Origin: Macrostomum hystrix | Taxonomy: Eukaryota; Platyhelminthes; Macrostomidae | Direction of reading: 5' to 3' | DNA length: 64,000 bases | Assembly (NCBI GenBank): GCA_950097015.1 | Contig: CATNEN010000008.1 | Coordinates: 992,001 to 1,056,000, forward strand | Shown here: in pieces, positions 45,762 to 57,407 of the stretch | Position numbering within the stretch: the first letter of the stretch is position 1 | Layout: the number at the start of each line of letters is the position of its first letter | Notes under the pieces: model-generated | Database searches by the model: none | What the model saw: only the letters and a program-made list of their open reading frames with translations | Told to the model about the DNA's origin: nothing | Made by a program: the position numbers and the translations under genes

Positions 45762-48267
45762 TGCACTGCCCGAATCGTGAATTCTTAATTTTAGCTGTCT
45801 ACCTTGCCAGCTAAGCATCCTTGTCTTCGTATCCATACCTCTCGCGCAAGGACTTCAATCTCTACTTACCAAGGCCGAGGGATCGCTCGCTCGCACCTGC
45901 TGATCGGGACAAACTGAACAAGCTCTCGTTGATGGCAGCGGGTGGAAGTAGTTGAGGGGCTTGAGTGAGTAGACGACCTGGGTATGTGGACTAGTGAGAC
46001 GGCAGGGTTCTGCCCGCGGATACTCGATCTCCTCTTCTGGGTGGTGTTCCTGTTTCTCACTCCTGCTCGCTTGCTCTCCCTCTCCTAAAAATTCAAGTCC
46101 ACAGAAACGCCGCGCTATAAGAGAAAGAGAGGACGCGAACAAAATGGAGCGGGAGAAAAGCCTCCTACTGGCGGGTAGTCGATGATCCGCTGAGCTTGGC
46201 GCTGTCTTGCTTATTTCAATCCCGCTCGCTCGTGAACTGGGGCTGCTGAATAGGGGTTGGTTTTGGAAAAAACCAAGCGGAGTGAGGCTGTTCGGCTGGA
46301 GAATGAGGCACGAACCGAGGGGGAAAGTAGGGAGGGGTTAGGATGGGTGGAGGCGATGGCTGCGCAGAACTGAAATGATAGGTGGGATGGGACGGCCTGG
46401 GGCCAGAGGAGACAGAGACAGAGTGAGGACAAAATGAGGAGGAGGAAGTGCGAGGGAGCGGATAGGAGAGTGAGCCTGAATCATGTCGAACGATGCAGCT
46501 AGTTCTTCGCGCCTGAGAGATTGAGACTGGAACGGTTGGGAGAGGCAGGGCCCCTCGACACGATATGTATGCACAGTCAGCAGCTGGCAAGTTGGCAAGT
46601 TGAGAAGGAAGCCAGACGATTCTGAACCCTGCTGGCTGCTGATTAGATGCTTTTGTGTCTCATCTGATGCGCAAGTCCTTGCACTCGTTCGAATGGAAAA
46701 AAACTAAACTCGACAAGTAGATAGTGAGCTTCATATCGGTTAAGGGATTTTTAATTGCTTTCAGGAAAAAGCGCTAGTATCGGGGACTATTACCAAGAAA
46801 TACATCAAATTAAAATTTTGACCATCTGGTACTCACCACTCTGGGAGTCCCTGTCTTAGTTTTCTGCAAATTTTACATGAATTCTTCATGCCTTGAAAAT
46901 TCAGTTGAAGATATATTCAGAGCAGGACTCTATGACTGCGGAGTTGACAAGCTTTTTCCATCAGGCAAATCACACCGGGCGTAGTTGCTCCACATCTCGT
47001 TCAGGAGCCAACCTTGTGCAAATTTTCACAAATGTTCTGATTAATGATTAAACATTTCAAAAGTGCCTTGCCGAACTGTCCGATTTCCCATTTTTTCGAG
47101 ATTTTCGCTCTAGTTTTTGTTAAAACTGCAGACTTTTTTACGTTCTAGCCTAGATACCAAAGCTTTGGAAACAAGACAGTGACTTTTGACGTCGAGAAAT
47201 TCGTATTTAATACGGGAAGTATATTTTCAATTTCCGTGTGTACGATTCTCTAGCTTAAAATAGCCTCTGATTAATTCAGTTGCTTGTTTTCAGAATGCCA
47301 AAGTAGCATCTTTTGAATACGAAATTAGGCCAAAATTTCAATTTCCTGTATAGGAGCTGCAAGGTAAAGTACGCTTTAAAATTGAGGATACTGCGCTAAG
47401 GATGAGATTGAGGCGAGCTTAAGCGTGATGTTACTGTCCCTTGTATGGATGAAAAAACCTCGTTGTTTCACAAAGTAATTTACTTATAGTAAGCGCTCTA
47501 AACACGAATTCAGAAATTTAAGTTGTTGATAAATATGCCGTTGTTAAAATATTGGACTTTTTAATGCACCAAATAGTAATTAAATTAAGTCGTCTGACGC
47601 TTTGAGCGCCAAAGCTTAGGAAACTAATGAATACATGGATTATTCTTGCAAATTAGGGGACTAAAACACGAGCGTATTCGACAGCTTGGATATTGAACTA
47701 AATGGCGCCAAAGCCTTGTGTGTTTAGCTGCGTATCAACCGTGACATTATGTTTGTTTTTTAACACTTCCAAGAGCAAGGTAATTTAATAATTTAGTAAT
47801 TTAGTTTAAAAAAACTAACATTTAGTATAGGTAGATTGTTTACTTAAGAAAATATTCTCGGTAAAAAGCAGCGAAACTCTGAACTACGTTCGTACTTTTA
47901 ATTGTTCTACTTTCAAGTGAGCCGTTCGTCTATTAAGCGCTTCGCTTGGATTTTGAACTACGAAAGGTTCCTTTCACGAATCCTTTCATACCTCGCTCGG
48001 CTCTATGCCATAGACATTTCTCTATGCGGCCCAAGCGAGAAGGTTTAGTGCATACTTTATTAAACACACTAAAATCTAGCTGAAGCTGGCTTTAGCGCCA
48101 TAGACGCGCCGATTCTTACACACGTACAGGACATCGGGAGAAGGGCTTGGAACTAAGCGAGCTGAGTAAAGAAAGGGCAGAAGGCAAAGGAGTGAAAGCC
48201 TAGTCTCGTAGAATTAAATCGTATTGCTCTGAGCAGCACAAAAAGACGCACACACAAAGCCAGCAAG
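45762..48267. other. intergenic and 5' flank of beta-tubulin
   Basis: 45,860-46,650 is GC- and purine-rich with short frames of no recognisable kind; 46,700-48,100 is AT-rich. The leader just before the tubulin ATG is A-rich (CACACACAAAGCCAGCAAG). No clear TATA box. Confidence 0.4.
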
Positions 48268-49809
48268 ATGCGCGAGATCGTTCATATGCAGGCCGGCCAG
48301 TGCGGCAACCAAATCGGAGCCAAGGTGAGTACGCATTGAAGTTTAATTTACCTATTTGTATAACACACGCAGTTTAATATTGCGTAAATAAACTTCTTAA
48401 GGCTTAAACGCTTTACAAACTTGTAAAACCAATTCAGTTCTGGGAAGTAATCTCAGATGAGCATGGCATCGACCCCACTGGTACTTACCATGGAGACTCG
48501 GACCTGCAGTTGGAGCGCATCTCCGTCTACTACAACGAGGCCACCGGTGGAAAGTACGTCCCTCGTGCCGTCCTCATTGACCTGGAGCCTGGTACCATGG
48601 AGAGCGTCCGGTCTACCGCCTTCGGCATGCTGTTCCAACCCGATAACTTGGTGTTCGGCAAAAGCGGCGCCGGTAACAACTGGGCCAAGGGCTATTACAC
48701 TGAGGGCGCCGAGATCATCGAGAAGATTTTGGACGTCGTGCGCAAGGAATGCGAAGGCTGCGAGTGCCTTCAAGGCTTCCAGCTGACTCACTCCCTCGGT
48801 GGTGGCACTGGCTCAGGCCTGGGTTCACTTCTGCTCAGCAAAATCCGGGAAGAGTATCCGGATCGCATAATGACTTCTTACTCAATCGTTCCTTCACCAA
48901 AGGTAAGAATGACTCCACAATGGCGTTTTAAATTTAAGCCTCCGTACCGAATTAACCCACACCTTATGAATTGTTCTGCTTAAACTCAAACCGCAGGTGT
49001 CTGACACAGTTGTGGAGCCTTACAACTGCATGCTCTCATTGCACCAGCTTGTCGAGAACACCGACACCAGCTTCTGTATTGACAACGAGGCTCTCTACTA
49101 CATCTGCTTCCACACCCTGAAGCTCGGTCAGCCAAGCTACAGCGACCTGAACCATCTAGTCAGTGCTGCCATGGCTGGCACCACCACCTGCCTACGCTTC
49201 CCTGGTCAGCTGAACGCTGATCTACGCAAACTGGCTGTTAACATGGTGCCCTTCCCCCGCCTGCACTTCTTCATGCCCGGCTTCGCCCCACTGACTGCCA
49301 GGGGCAGCTCCAGCTACAAGCAGGTGAATGTTGCCGAGCTCACCCAGCAGATGTTCGATGCCAAGAACATGATGGCCGCCTGCGACCCGAAGCACGGCCG
49401 CTACCTAACCGTGGCTGCCATCTTCCGCGGCCGTATGTCTACTAAGGAGGTCGACGAGCAGATGCTCAACCTGCAGAACAAGAACAGCTCCTACTTTGTG
49501 GAGTGGATTCCCAACAATGTCAAGACTGCCGTGTGCGACATACCGCCACGAGGCATGAAGATGGCGGTAACTTTTATCGGCAACTCGACTTCAATTCAAG
49601 AACTGTTTAAGCGAGTCTCCGAGCAGTTCAGCGCCATGTTCAAACGCAAAGCTTTCTTGCATTGGTACACAAACGAAGGCATGGACGACCACGAGTTCAT
49701 GGAGTCAGAGTCCAACGTCAACGACTTGGTATCTGAGCTGCAACAGTACCAGGACGCCACCGCAGATGATGAGGGAGAATACGAAGAAGAAGAAGAGGAG
49801 CTGGAGTAA
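48268..49809 (+). CDS. TUBB: beta-tubulin
   Basis: Three exons (48268-48324, 48438-48902, 48997-49809), phase 0 throughout, give 444 residues, full length for the family. It begins MREI, the tetrapeptide recognised in tubulin mRNA autoregulation, followed by the N-terminal [15 protein letters not shown] is the GTP-binding tubulin signature, and the core ([30 protein letters not shown]) is conserved. The protein departs from common isotypes in places such as [30 protein letters not shown] and [18 protein letters not shown]. The tail [12 protein letters not shown] is acidic and resembles the EGEFEEE motif of axonemal beta-tubulins, so a ciliary or testis role is possible but is inference. It polymerises with alpha-tubulin into microtubules. 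Confidence 0.98.
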
Positions 49810-51394
49810 GCGCTGACCATGAAACCAAAGCGTTGTTCTGGACTCCCCACCATTTTGCGTCCAAACAATTGAGGCGTTTTTATTTAGTAAAAGCGGGAAA
49901 CGCTGTCCAATAACACCCCAGTATGCGATTATTTATCACACCATTCTTACTGTAAACACTTCCAATCCAAGCTTTCCGCAAACTTGTCCAGTCTATGTGA
50001 AGTTTTTGAAGTGAATCTTTATTTTCACAATGAATGTTTTTTATTTCCAGTGCTAGAGAAATTGAATTTTCGCCAGCTACTTTCTTTATTATAAATTCCT
50101 ATTTAGTTATACTCTAGCCAAGAGCAAACAAGTGCTTTAAAAGACTGCTTTAGAAATAATTCCGCGCGTGTCCGAGTCATGTAAAAAGTTGATGAAGTGA
50201 CAGGAGATGCATGCAAAAATAAGGAAATCTAGAACTGGTCGCTTTGGATGGATTCTTTGACGAATCTCGGCGAGATGGACATAAAGAGTAACTTATTTAC
50301 GATCGTGTTATTGCCTCTTTGTATATTTCAAGGCATTTCTGAAGTTTGTGTCTCAGAACTATTTTAGCTAGTTAAGAGATTGAGCAATCACTAAACGACA
50401 AGAAAAAGCTGAGACTTAAGCTCGTATTTCTATGCGGTTGACCTACCATACGAAACTCGACCATACAAGCATCAGAGGCGTGTTTCTAAAGGCTACTTTT
50501 TGCTCACAAAGGGTATTTAGCTAACGATGCTTGCTGAAAGTGAAATGGAAACGTTTTATTGGAGTACAGTATATCCTTGATATACTGTCAAAGTCCACGT
50601 TCGTGGAACTGCACTAGAAACAACCTACGGCTACATTATGAAAAAGTTATGAATGTACGAGTACTGCAATTATTATTTTTAGTTTCCAGTCCCCCTAGTA
50701 CAATCAGATCCTAATTAGCCCACTCGAGTGCTTTTGAATCTTGAATATTCGTATTCGCGTAGAAAAAATCATCAGTGAGTCTTTCCGGTGCTAGTAGCTT
50801 GACAGTAAAAAATGACCCGAGAGAAATCAGTTCAGTAAGACGCAAATTAAGGTCGGGCATTTTTTACATTTCGCGGGTCTAAAATGTCACAGCGAAGAGT
50901 AGTACACTGATTTGTTCTATGGTCGATGTCGTGTCGAGAGTAGCATGAAAGGGCCGGTAATTGCTATACTTTTCATAGCAATTAGTTACACATCAGTAAA
51001 AAAACTACCGTGAAAAGTACATTTAACTTTGTTTCAATACGTCAGCTTTTTTGCAATGAAGCTGAAAATGTTAGCTCGTATTTAAATATCGAAGCAAAAA
51101 TCGCATTAACTTTTTAAAAAAGATAGCTACATGGCAACATGAAGATGTGGAGATCCTAAACATAGATCGAGTCTAATCCCAGCGGAGCGGTCGATGCGGT
51201 TTCCGAGGCTTGATAGCTTGGTTTTGTTAGTCCTTCACTACCTCTTTTATGTCTTTCGGAATTGCCTCAAAAACATGCTTTCTACCTCCGACATAGAAGA
51301 CAGGACTTTTTGGAAATGCATCCTATGAACCCGAGCTTCTTGGTCCTTGGAGTGTGTTCACAACAGTTCACACGATGCACTGTCCGCATGAAAG
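49810..51394. other. 3' region of beta-tubulin and intergenic
   Basis: AT-rich; nothing recognised. It separates the convergent 3' ends of beta-tubulin and the sodium-pump beta gene. Confidence 0.5.
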
Positions 51395-53026
51395 TTAGTC
51401 AAATTGAAACTGCAGCCTGGACTCGGTGCTGGCATTCGCTAGAACCGCATTGGCTAGCGAGCAGTTCAGCCGGAAGCTGCGGCCCCTAGGCGGTCGGACA
51501 ATCTGCACCATGACTAACGGAGCTAGGTAGAAAGAATCGTCCGTTGGATGCGGAAAATAGTATCTGGGAATAAAGTGGAGGATAACAGAATATTTTAGAC
51601 AAGGATATTGTCTAACGCTCATCTAAAAACTTTTCTAAGATTTTATACACCACCACGGTTAATAATTAAAATAATATTTGCAGGAGGCCTGTGGGCACTG
51701 GTACACCATTTAGTGACAGTAGAACCGCAGCCAGCGAGGAGGCAATTCTACCCATTCCTTTGACTTCTGAGCACACACTCACATAGGTGTGTACATCTGC
51801 GCTGACTTTCTCATCGTTATGCAGTGTACACTTTCATTCTGCCTTGGAGGTTGGCCCTCAAGGTAGGGCGTAAATTGCACGACAAGCCCCCAAGCCTTCT
51901 CTCCGCGGCTTCGCCACAAATAAATTGGCCTCGCCGTAGAATCGAGCCCAGGGACCTTAGTGCGAGAGGCAGACGCGTTAGGCCGATCCTCCACTCACCC
52001 GCTTAGCACCTCGGTTAGTGAGAAAATTGTGAATGACTAATCCCGCGTACCTCGGAAAATAGCCGTATATCTGTCCGTGATGCGTGACCCTCGGATGGTA
52101 CCTCAGCTCTAATTTCTCACCGTCGCCGCCTCCTCTGGCGTCCATGACCGCAGCGTAGCAATTCAATAGCAGATCTTCTGAGTAGTTGCCAATCAGAGCT
52201 GAGCCCGGCTTCACTAGCACGCACGGGTCGCCAACCAAATAGCCGAACGCTGTGTACAGATTGCAGGCGCCCAGAGGACCCGTCAGCTGCGGTACGCAGA
52301 CCTCGCGTCCTGGCAACGGATATGCGCCTAGGCCGTCGCAGTCTTTGGGTCGTCGGCCGGCGCGCAACAGTCGCGGGTACCAACGTCTGATTTCATAGTC
52401 ACTAAGTTCCCCGCCAATTCTGGCCAGCACGCCAGCTAGGTCGTCGTCATTCTTGCGATCCAAGCTGACAAAACCGTGACTATTTTGATAGGTTTAAATA
52501 AGCTTTTTTATTAAACTTGAAATGCTGATGCATTTGTAAGATATGCGAAGTGTAAGGAAACGCTATAAGGTCACAGTTGGTAAAAATCGGATGCTTACCT
52601 TTGCGCACCGTTGCTGCCGCCTCCGAGGCGTGGCTCCATTCTTAGATATTCTCGAGCCTCGTCCTTGTTGAGCAGTAGGCTTATGATAACGCTGAAGATG
52701 ACGACAAAGGCAATTAGAATTGTGCCGCCCAGCACCAGCTGCAGCCTGAGCTGCTTGTTAATGCGCTGCTTTCGCTCCTGGGTTTCGTCGTCCAGCTGAT
52801 GGGCTAGTCGAAAAGGGTCGGCTATGAGCTCTGCCGCCGCCGCCCCTGTCTGGTGCTGCTGATAGCGAGCGCTCTGACGGCGTCCGAAGAATAGGGCATG
52901 GAACTCTCGACGACAGCAATGCTCCTGCTCCTGCTCCTGCTGTTGCTGCTGCTGCTGATGATGATGATGATGCAGAGGTTTTTCTGTCGTGGCTCCTTCG
53001 ACAGGAACAGACGATGTCGATGACAT
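51395..53026 (-). CDS. ATP1B: Na,K-ATPase beta subunit
   Basis: Exons 52599-53026, 52051-52464 and 51395-51563 join in phase (2, 2) to 336 residues. A type II membrane protein: cytosolic residues 1-94 are unusual, with His and Gln runs (19-30) and a QEQEQE stretch; a single span lies at about 95-119 (LVLGGTILIAFVVIFSVIIS). The ectodomain keeps six Cys (185, 199, 210, 224, 245, 315) matching the three disulfides of the family, with GPLGACN and FGYLVGDPCVLVK, and ends in the immunoglobulin-like YYFP...YLAPLVMVQI strand and FQFD. It would assemble with the alpha subunit and carry it to the plasma membrane. The last exon was identified by matching phase and the family's C-terminal pattern. The H,K-ATPase beta relative cannot be excluded. 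Confidence 0.9.
51682..52005 (-). mobile_element. SINE family 1 in intron 2 of the sodium-pump beta gene
   Basis: Nearly full-length reverse copy with the GTTGGCCCTCAAGG, GACAAGCCCCCAAGCC and TTCTCTCCGCGGC blocks and a degraded tRNA-like head (GACGCGTTAGGC). It has the same orientation as the host gene. Confidence 0.85.
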
Positions 53027-55754
53027 TTTTCGTTTCTATTTACCTAAATTTTTTATGTGACTTTTCCGGTATTTTGTGCGTATCGACTGGTCGATTTTGC
53101 TTGAGGCAACGCGCTCTTTTTGGTGCAAGTCTTATGGAGAGATAGGAGGGGGCCTTTGATGGGACTTGAATGAGGGGTCCAAATGCTTCCGTTTATACTC
53201 CGGCAATAATTTATTCATGCAGAAGCCAGGCTATCTGCGGGTGGCGAGGTTGGCTGAAACAAAGATAGATTGAATAATATACACGTGCAGATGGAGCTGC
53301 TGGGGATGCGTTGCAGGACAGCGGATTAGGAGATCGGGCGACCTCCGCAAGCTTAACATAGATGCGGACTTCCATGCTGTCTCTATTGCTAGCGAGCTTC
53401 TCTAGCCAGCGACCCAGCCGCAGAACTGGATTGGTCAGGGACAGAGAGACCACGTGAAAGGAAGCAGAGGAGGCTGTCGACGGTGTGGATGTGGGGAACA
53501 AATGAATTGCCTGCCCACTGGCGCATGGAGACTACTCCAGGCGCTTAGCGCAGGTGCTAGTGGCTTTGAAAGGATCGGAAACACTGATAATAGTATTGCA
53601 GCTTCTCTTTTCAACTTTAGTGCCAGTGGCATTATACAACGAGCTCGTACATGCCGTTGGCACAGGCTGCCGTGGACAAAAGTCGTCGGGGCCAACAATG
53701 TGACTTCTTTTCTCTTTCTATCTACAGCGGAGCCGCGTTTAACTCATCTGACTCTATTGCGATCTTTTGTCTCTGAGCGCGTACTATGAAACTGCGGCAG
53801 CCGGTTGCTAGGTGGGTGGCTGGCTAACGACTGACAGACTTCGTTTTCCTATCTCATCTCATCTCAGTCCACTTCCCTCTGCTCAGCAGTCATAGCTAAA
53901 AGTTTAGCCTGACATTGTGCCGACATTAGCAAAACCAATTCTAATTAGATTTTCATTTTTCATTGTCAATTAACTGAGACAGAAAGACAAGAGAGGATCT
54001 GACGTATTGTTGAATAGTCACGCACTCACGCACTCGACCTTCTGCATTTGAACTATTCACTCGCTTTGTATGTGGAGCTTGCATTAAAGTTTTAAAAAAC
54101 TTTTAATTTCTTTATCTCGTTGACAAAATGTGGAGCATTGTTGTAGTTGCTGATTATCGTAAAGTGTTTGCTTTACTACTTGCAACCTTCTCAGCCTTTA
54201 TTCCATTTATTTTTAGACAGTTTAATCTTGCAGTCCCGAGTTTTAAAAAGCAAAAGTTTTAAACAATTTTTAAAGGCCAAGTTGATATTGTAGCGGAAAA
54301 TTCACGCAATTGAATGCTTCTCTGAAGGGAATTCAGAATACAGTAGTCAGTAAAACAACAACCAGTTAATGCTCTTCGTCAAATTAAAAATACTGTTCGA
54401 ATGTCGAGCGATAGTGTCTAAAAAGCCGAGAAAATGTTTTTAAATAGTTGTAACTTCTGTCTTTTGCGCAGCAAACACTAGTAATTCGAACTCAATTGTA
54501 GTGGGCTTGACGCCTCAAAGAGCAAATCGCTGAGTGAAAGTTGATTGTAGCAAATTCAATTTTCAGCACAGTGGCAGAACACGCGTCAATGTTAACAATA
54601 ACAGCAGCCTTTCTAAAACATTTACATTACAGCAATAAACGTAACATTTCCCCACAATCACTTTCAGATATCCGATGAAAAATAACGAAGTAAGTACTAG
54701 TTCGTATATCTTCATTCGAGAATAACTGCGTCTTATCGCCTTTTTTAACATAGAAGTACATAATTTGCTTGACCGTTAGTCTGCCTTTCCATCAGTTCTG
54801 GCTATCTGCTCCGAGCTGCTACGTCTATGGCCAAAAGCGCAGACCTCCCTCCCCTCCCACCTTCAGCTCAGATGAGCGAGAGAGAGAAAGAGCGAGAGAG
54901 AGCAAGAAGGTGCGCAAGATTGTTTCAAGTTTTAAAAGCGAGATAACTTAAATCGAAGCTTTCACTTGTTTGGTCCTACTGAACTGTTTGAAGCTCATCA
55001 TCTTCTTTATCTGTTGCTTCCGTGTCCAATCGGCGGCCAATCGAACACGCGAATATCAAAACGACAAGCAGCAGGAGCCAACCGAGCGAATCGAAAAGAA
55101 ATCTTCGTCCTAGACCTAACAGTAGAACTAGACAAAACACTATTAGTAAGCAATACAGTCTTTGTGATCGCGCCTATTTTAAATTAATTGTTTTACCCCT
55201 CCTGCAAACACCTTCGAAAAATTCTCCGAATGTATCGTCAATTCAGTCGTCTCTCCCTGATTGCCCAACCAGAGAAGGCCCCATTTCTGGTCTTGAGGGC
55301 CAGCCACGCTCACTATTATTTTAGACAAGCTGATCGGTGTGCCATTTCTGCATAGCTACATATCTTCTCGTACTCCCATTGCCACCTCCGTCTGTCTCCC
55401 AGCACTCGGTCATATTGTTGTTGCACGAGGCCTCTGAGGCCCATGCAGTGTTTACCCCCCCAGCCGAATATTTCTCTCCCCTCCTCTCTCCGAGACTTTA
55501 GCTAGAGAAGCACGCAGAGAGCCCATATCTTATCAGGAGCTGCAGGCAGGTTGTTGGGCCGAACAAAATCAGGGGCGGAGAAGAGGGGGACCCCACACAC
55601 CCTGGCACAGCCAAGCCGCCCACCTCCTCTCTCCCAGCTCGGATTGCACGCCTACAGGACCACCCCCTCTCCTGCAACCTCGAGGGGCCCAAGCACACCA
55701 CGAGCCACTTCTGACAAGCCCTCCACTCAAATCCAAAAAGGTCGCGCCAAAGAC
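53027..55754. other. shared upstream region of two divergent genes
   Basis: 2.7 kb between the start codons of the sodium-pump beta gene (-) and the A1CF-like gene (+), so it must hold both promoters. A GAGAGAAAGAGCGAGAGAGA run at about 54875-54905 could be GAGA-type promoter sequence. No gene seen; no TATA box assigned. Confidence 0.5.
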
Positions 55755-57361
55755 ATGAGCCAGGGCACGGTCGTACAAAAAGCAATGGTGTACAACGATA
55801 TGACTTTGCAATTTGGCTCGCTCAGTCTCGAGACTGCGTACCAGCATCAGCAGCACCAGCTAGGCAGCATGATGGATTCGCTGCAAAACTACGGCCAGCA
55901 TCAGTATCAGCACCAGCACATGCAGAGCGGCCCGGAGAGTCCCAGCACTGCCTCATCGGAAATCAAGTCGCAGAACAATCAGAATGCCATTGTCGTGCCG
56001 CCTGAAGAGGCCATCCTGAAGCTATGCGAGCGCACCAAGTACCAGATTGTGCAAGAGAATGGTCAGAGAAGGTACGGCCCGCCGCCCGACTGGGAAGGCA
56101 TCCCGCCCAATCGCGGCTGCGAAGTCTTTATCGGCAAGATACCGCGCGACTGTTTTGAAGACGAGCTGGTACCGGTGTTTGAAAAGGCGGGTCGCATCTT
56201 TATGTTTCGCCTGATGATGGATTTCTCTGGTTCGAACCGCGGCTACGGCTTCTGTATCTATACGAATCGGGAGGACACAAAGCGCGCGGTGCTCAAGCTG
56301 GACAACTACGAGATTCGGCGCGGAAAAACACTCGGTGTCTGCCTCAGCGTTGACAACTGCCGCTTATTTGTTGGCGGAATTCCAAAGAACAAGACCAAGC
56401 AGGAGATTATGATCGAAATGAAGAAGGTTACGGAGGGCGTGCGCGATGTTATTGTCTATCCATCGGCCGCGGACAAGGGTAAAAATCGCGGCTTTGCGTT
56501 TGTCGAGTACGAGCACCACAAAGCGGCGGCAATGGCTCGTAGGAAGCTCATTCCAGGTCGCATCCAGCTGTGGGGCCATCAGATTGCTGTGGACTGGGCC
56601 GAGCCTGAGCGCGAGGTCGACGAGGACATCATGTCCAAGGTGAGGCGGGTTGACTCACGGTTTTGTTACCATGCTATGATTGATTGAATTTAATTATTGA
56701 TTTAATCGAATTATCTATGATTTGTCCATCTACTGTACGTACCAGCACGAGCAGTTCTTTATTCAAATACTTTTATGTAAAAAACTAACACAGGTGAAGA
56801 TACTGTATGTTCGCAATCTGATGCTTAACACAACGGAGGATCACCTGAGGGATCTGTTTGCCTCAGCTGTTGGCAGCCTCAGCACCGACTGTGTCGAACG
56901 CGTGAAGAAGATTCGCGACTATGCCTTTGTGCACTTCAGAGATCGCGCCGACGCCATCACAGCCATGGAGAAGCTCGATGGTGATCTCCAAGAGGACATG
57001 ATTTTATGTTTATCGCTCTAAACAATCGTTAAAAATGCTAACTGATCGGAAAAAAATTATGCAAAAACTTTCTAGACACCGAAATTGAAGGCTCCCGAGT
57101 GGAAGTGACCCTAGCCAAGCCTGTCGACAAGGCCGAGTCAGCCCGGGCTAAAACTGCCGCAGCTGCCGCCACTGGTGCGGCCGGCCAGTCGAAGTTGCAG
57201 CCGTTGGCCCAGCTGATTGCGCCGCCGCAAGCTGTTGGCCTCTACCAGCACCAGCTGCAGGTGGTGCATTCGGGACTGGCGCAAGCCACTACTCTGCATC
57301 CGCTTGAGCCTCTGACACTGGCTGCCTACTGCCAGGGCAATGGAATGCTGGCACACGAGTC

Positions 57362-57407
<46 letters not shown>

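Noticed and set aside
30228-45788. Many long ORFs on both strands encoding 16-residue repeats
   Set aside because: The 48-bp unit is a multiple of three without stops, which opens frames on both strands; the 46-bp units shift the frame repeatedly, and no splice, start or composition signal supports a protein.
45855-46598. Overlapping minus-strand ORFs upstream of beta-tubulin
   Set aside because: Low-complexity Ser/Pro/His frames in purine-rich DNA, with no domain, splice pattern or convincing start.
55551-55754. N-terminal extension of the A1CF-like protein
   Set aside because: The frame is open upstream, but its first codon is TTG and no in-frame ATG occurs before 55755.
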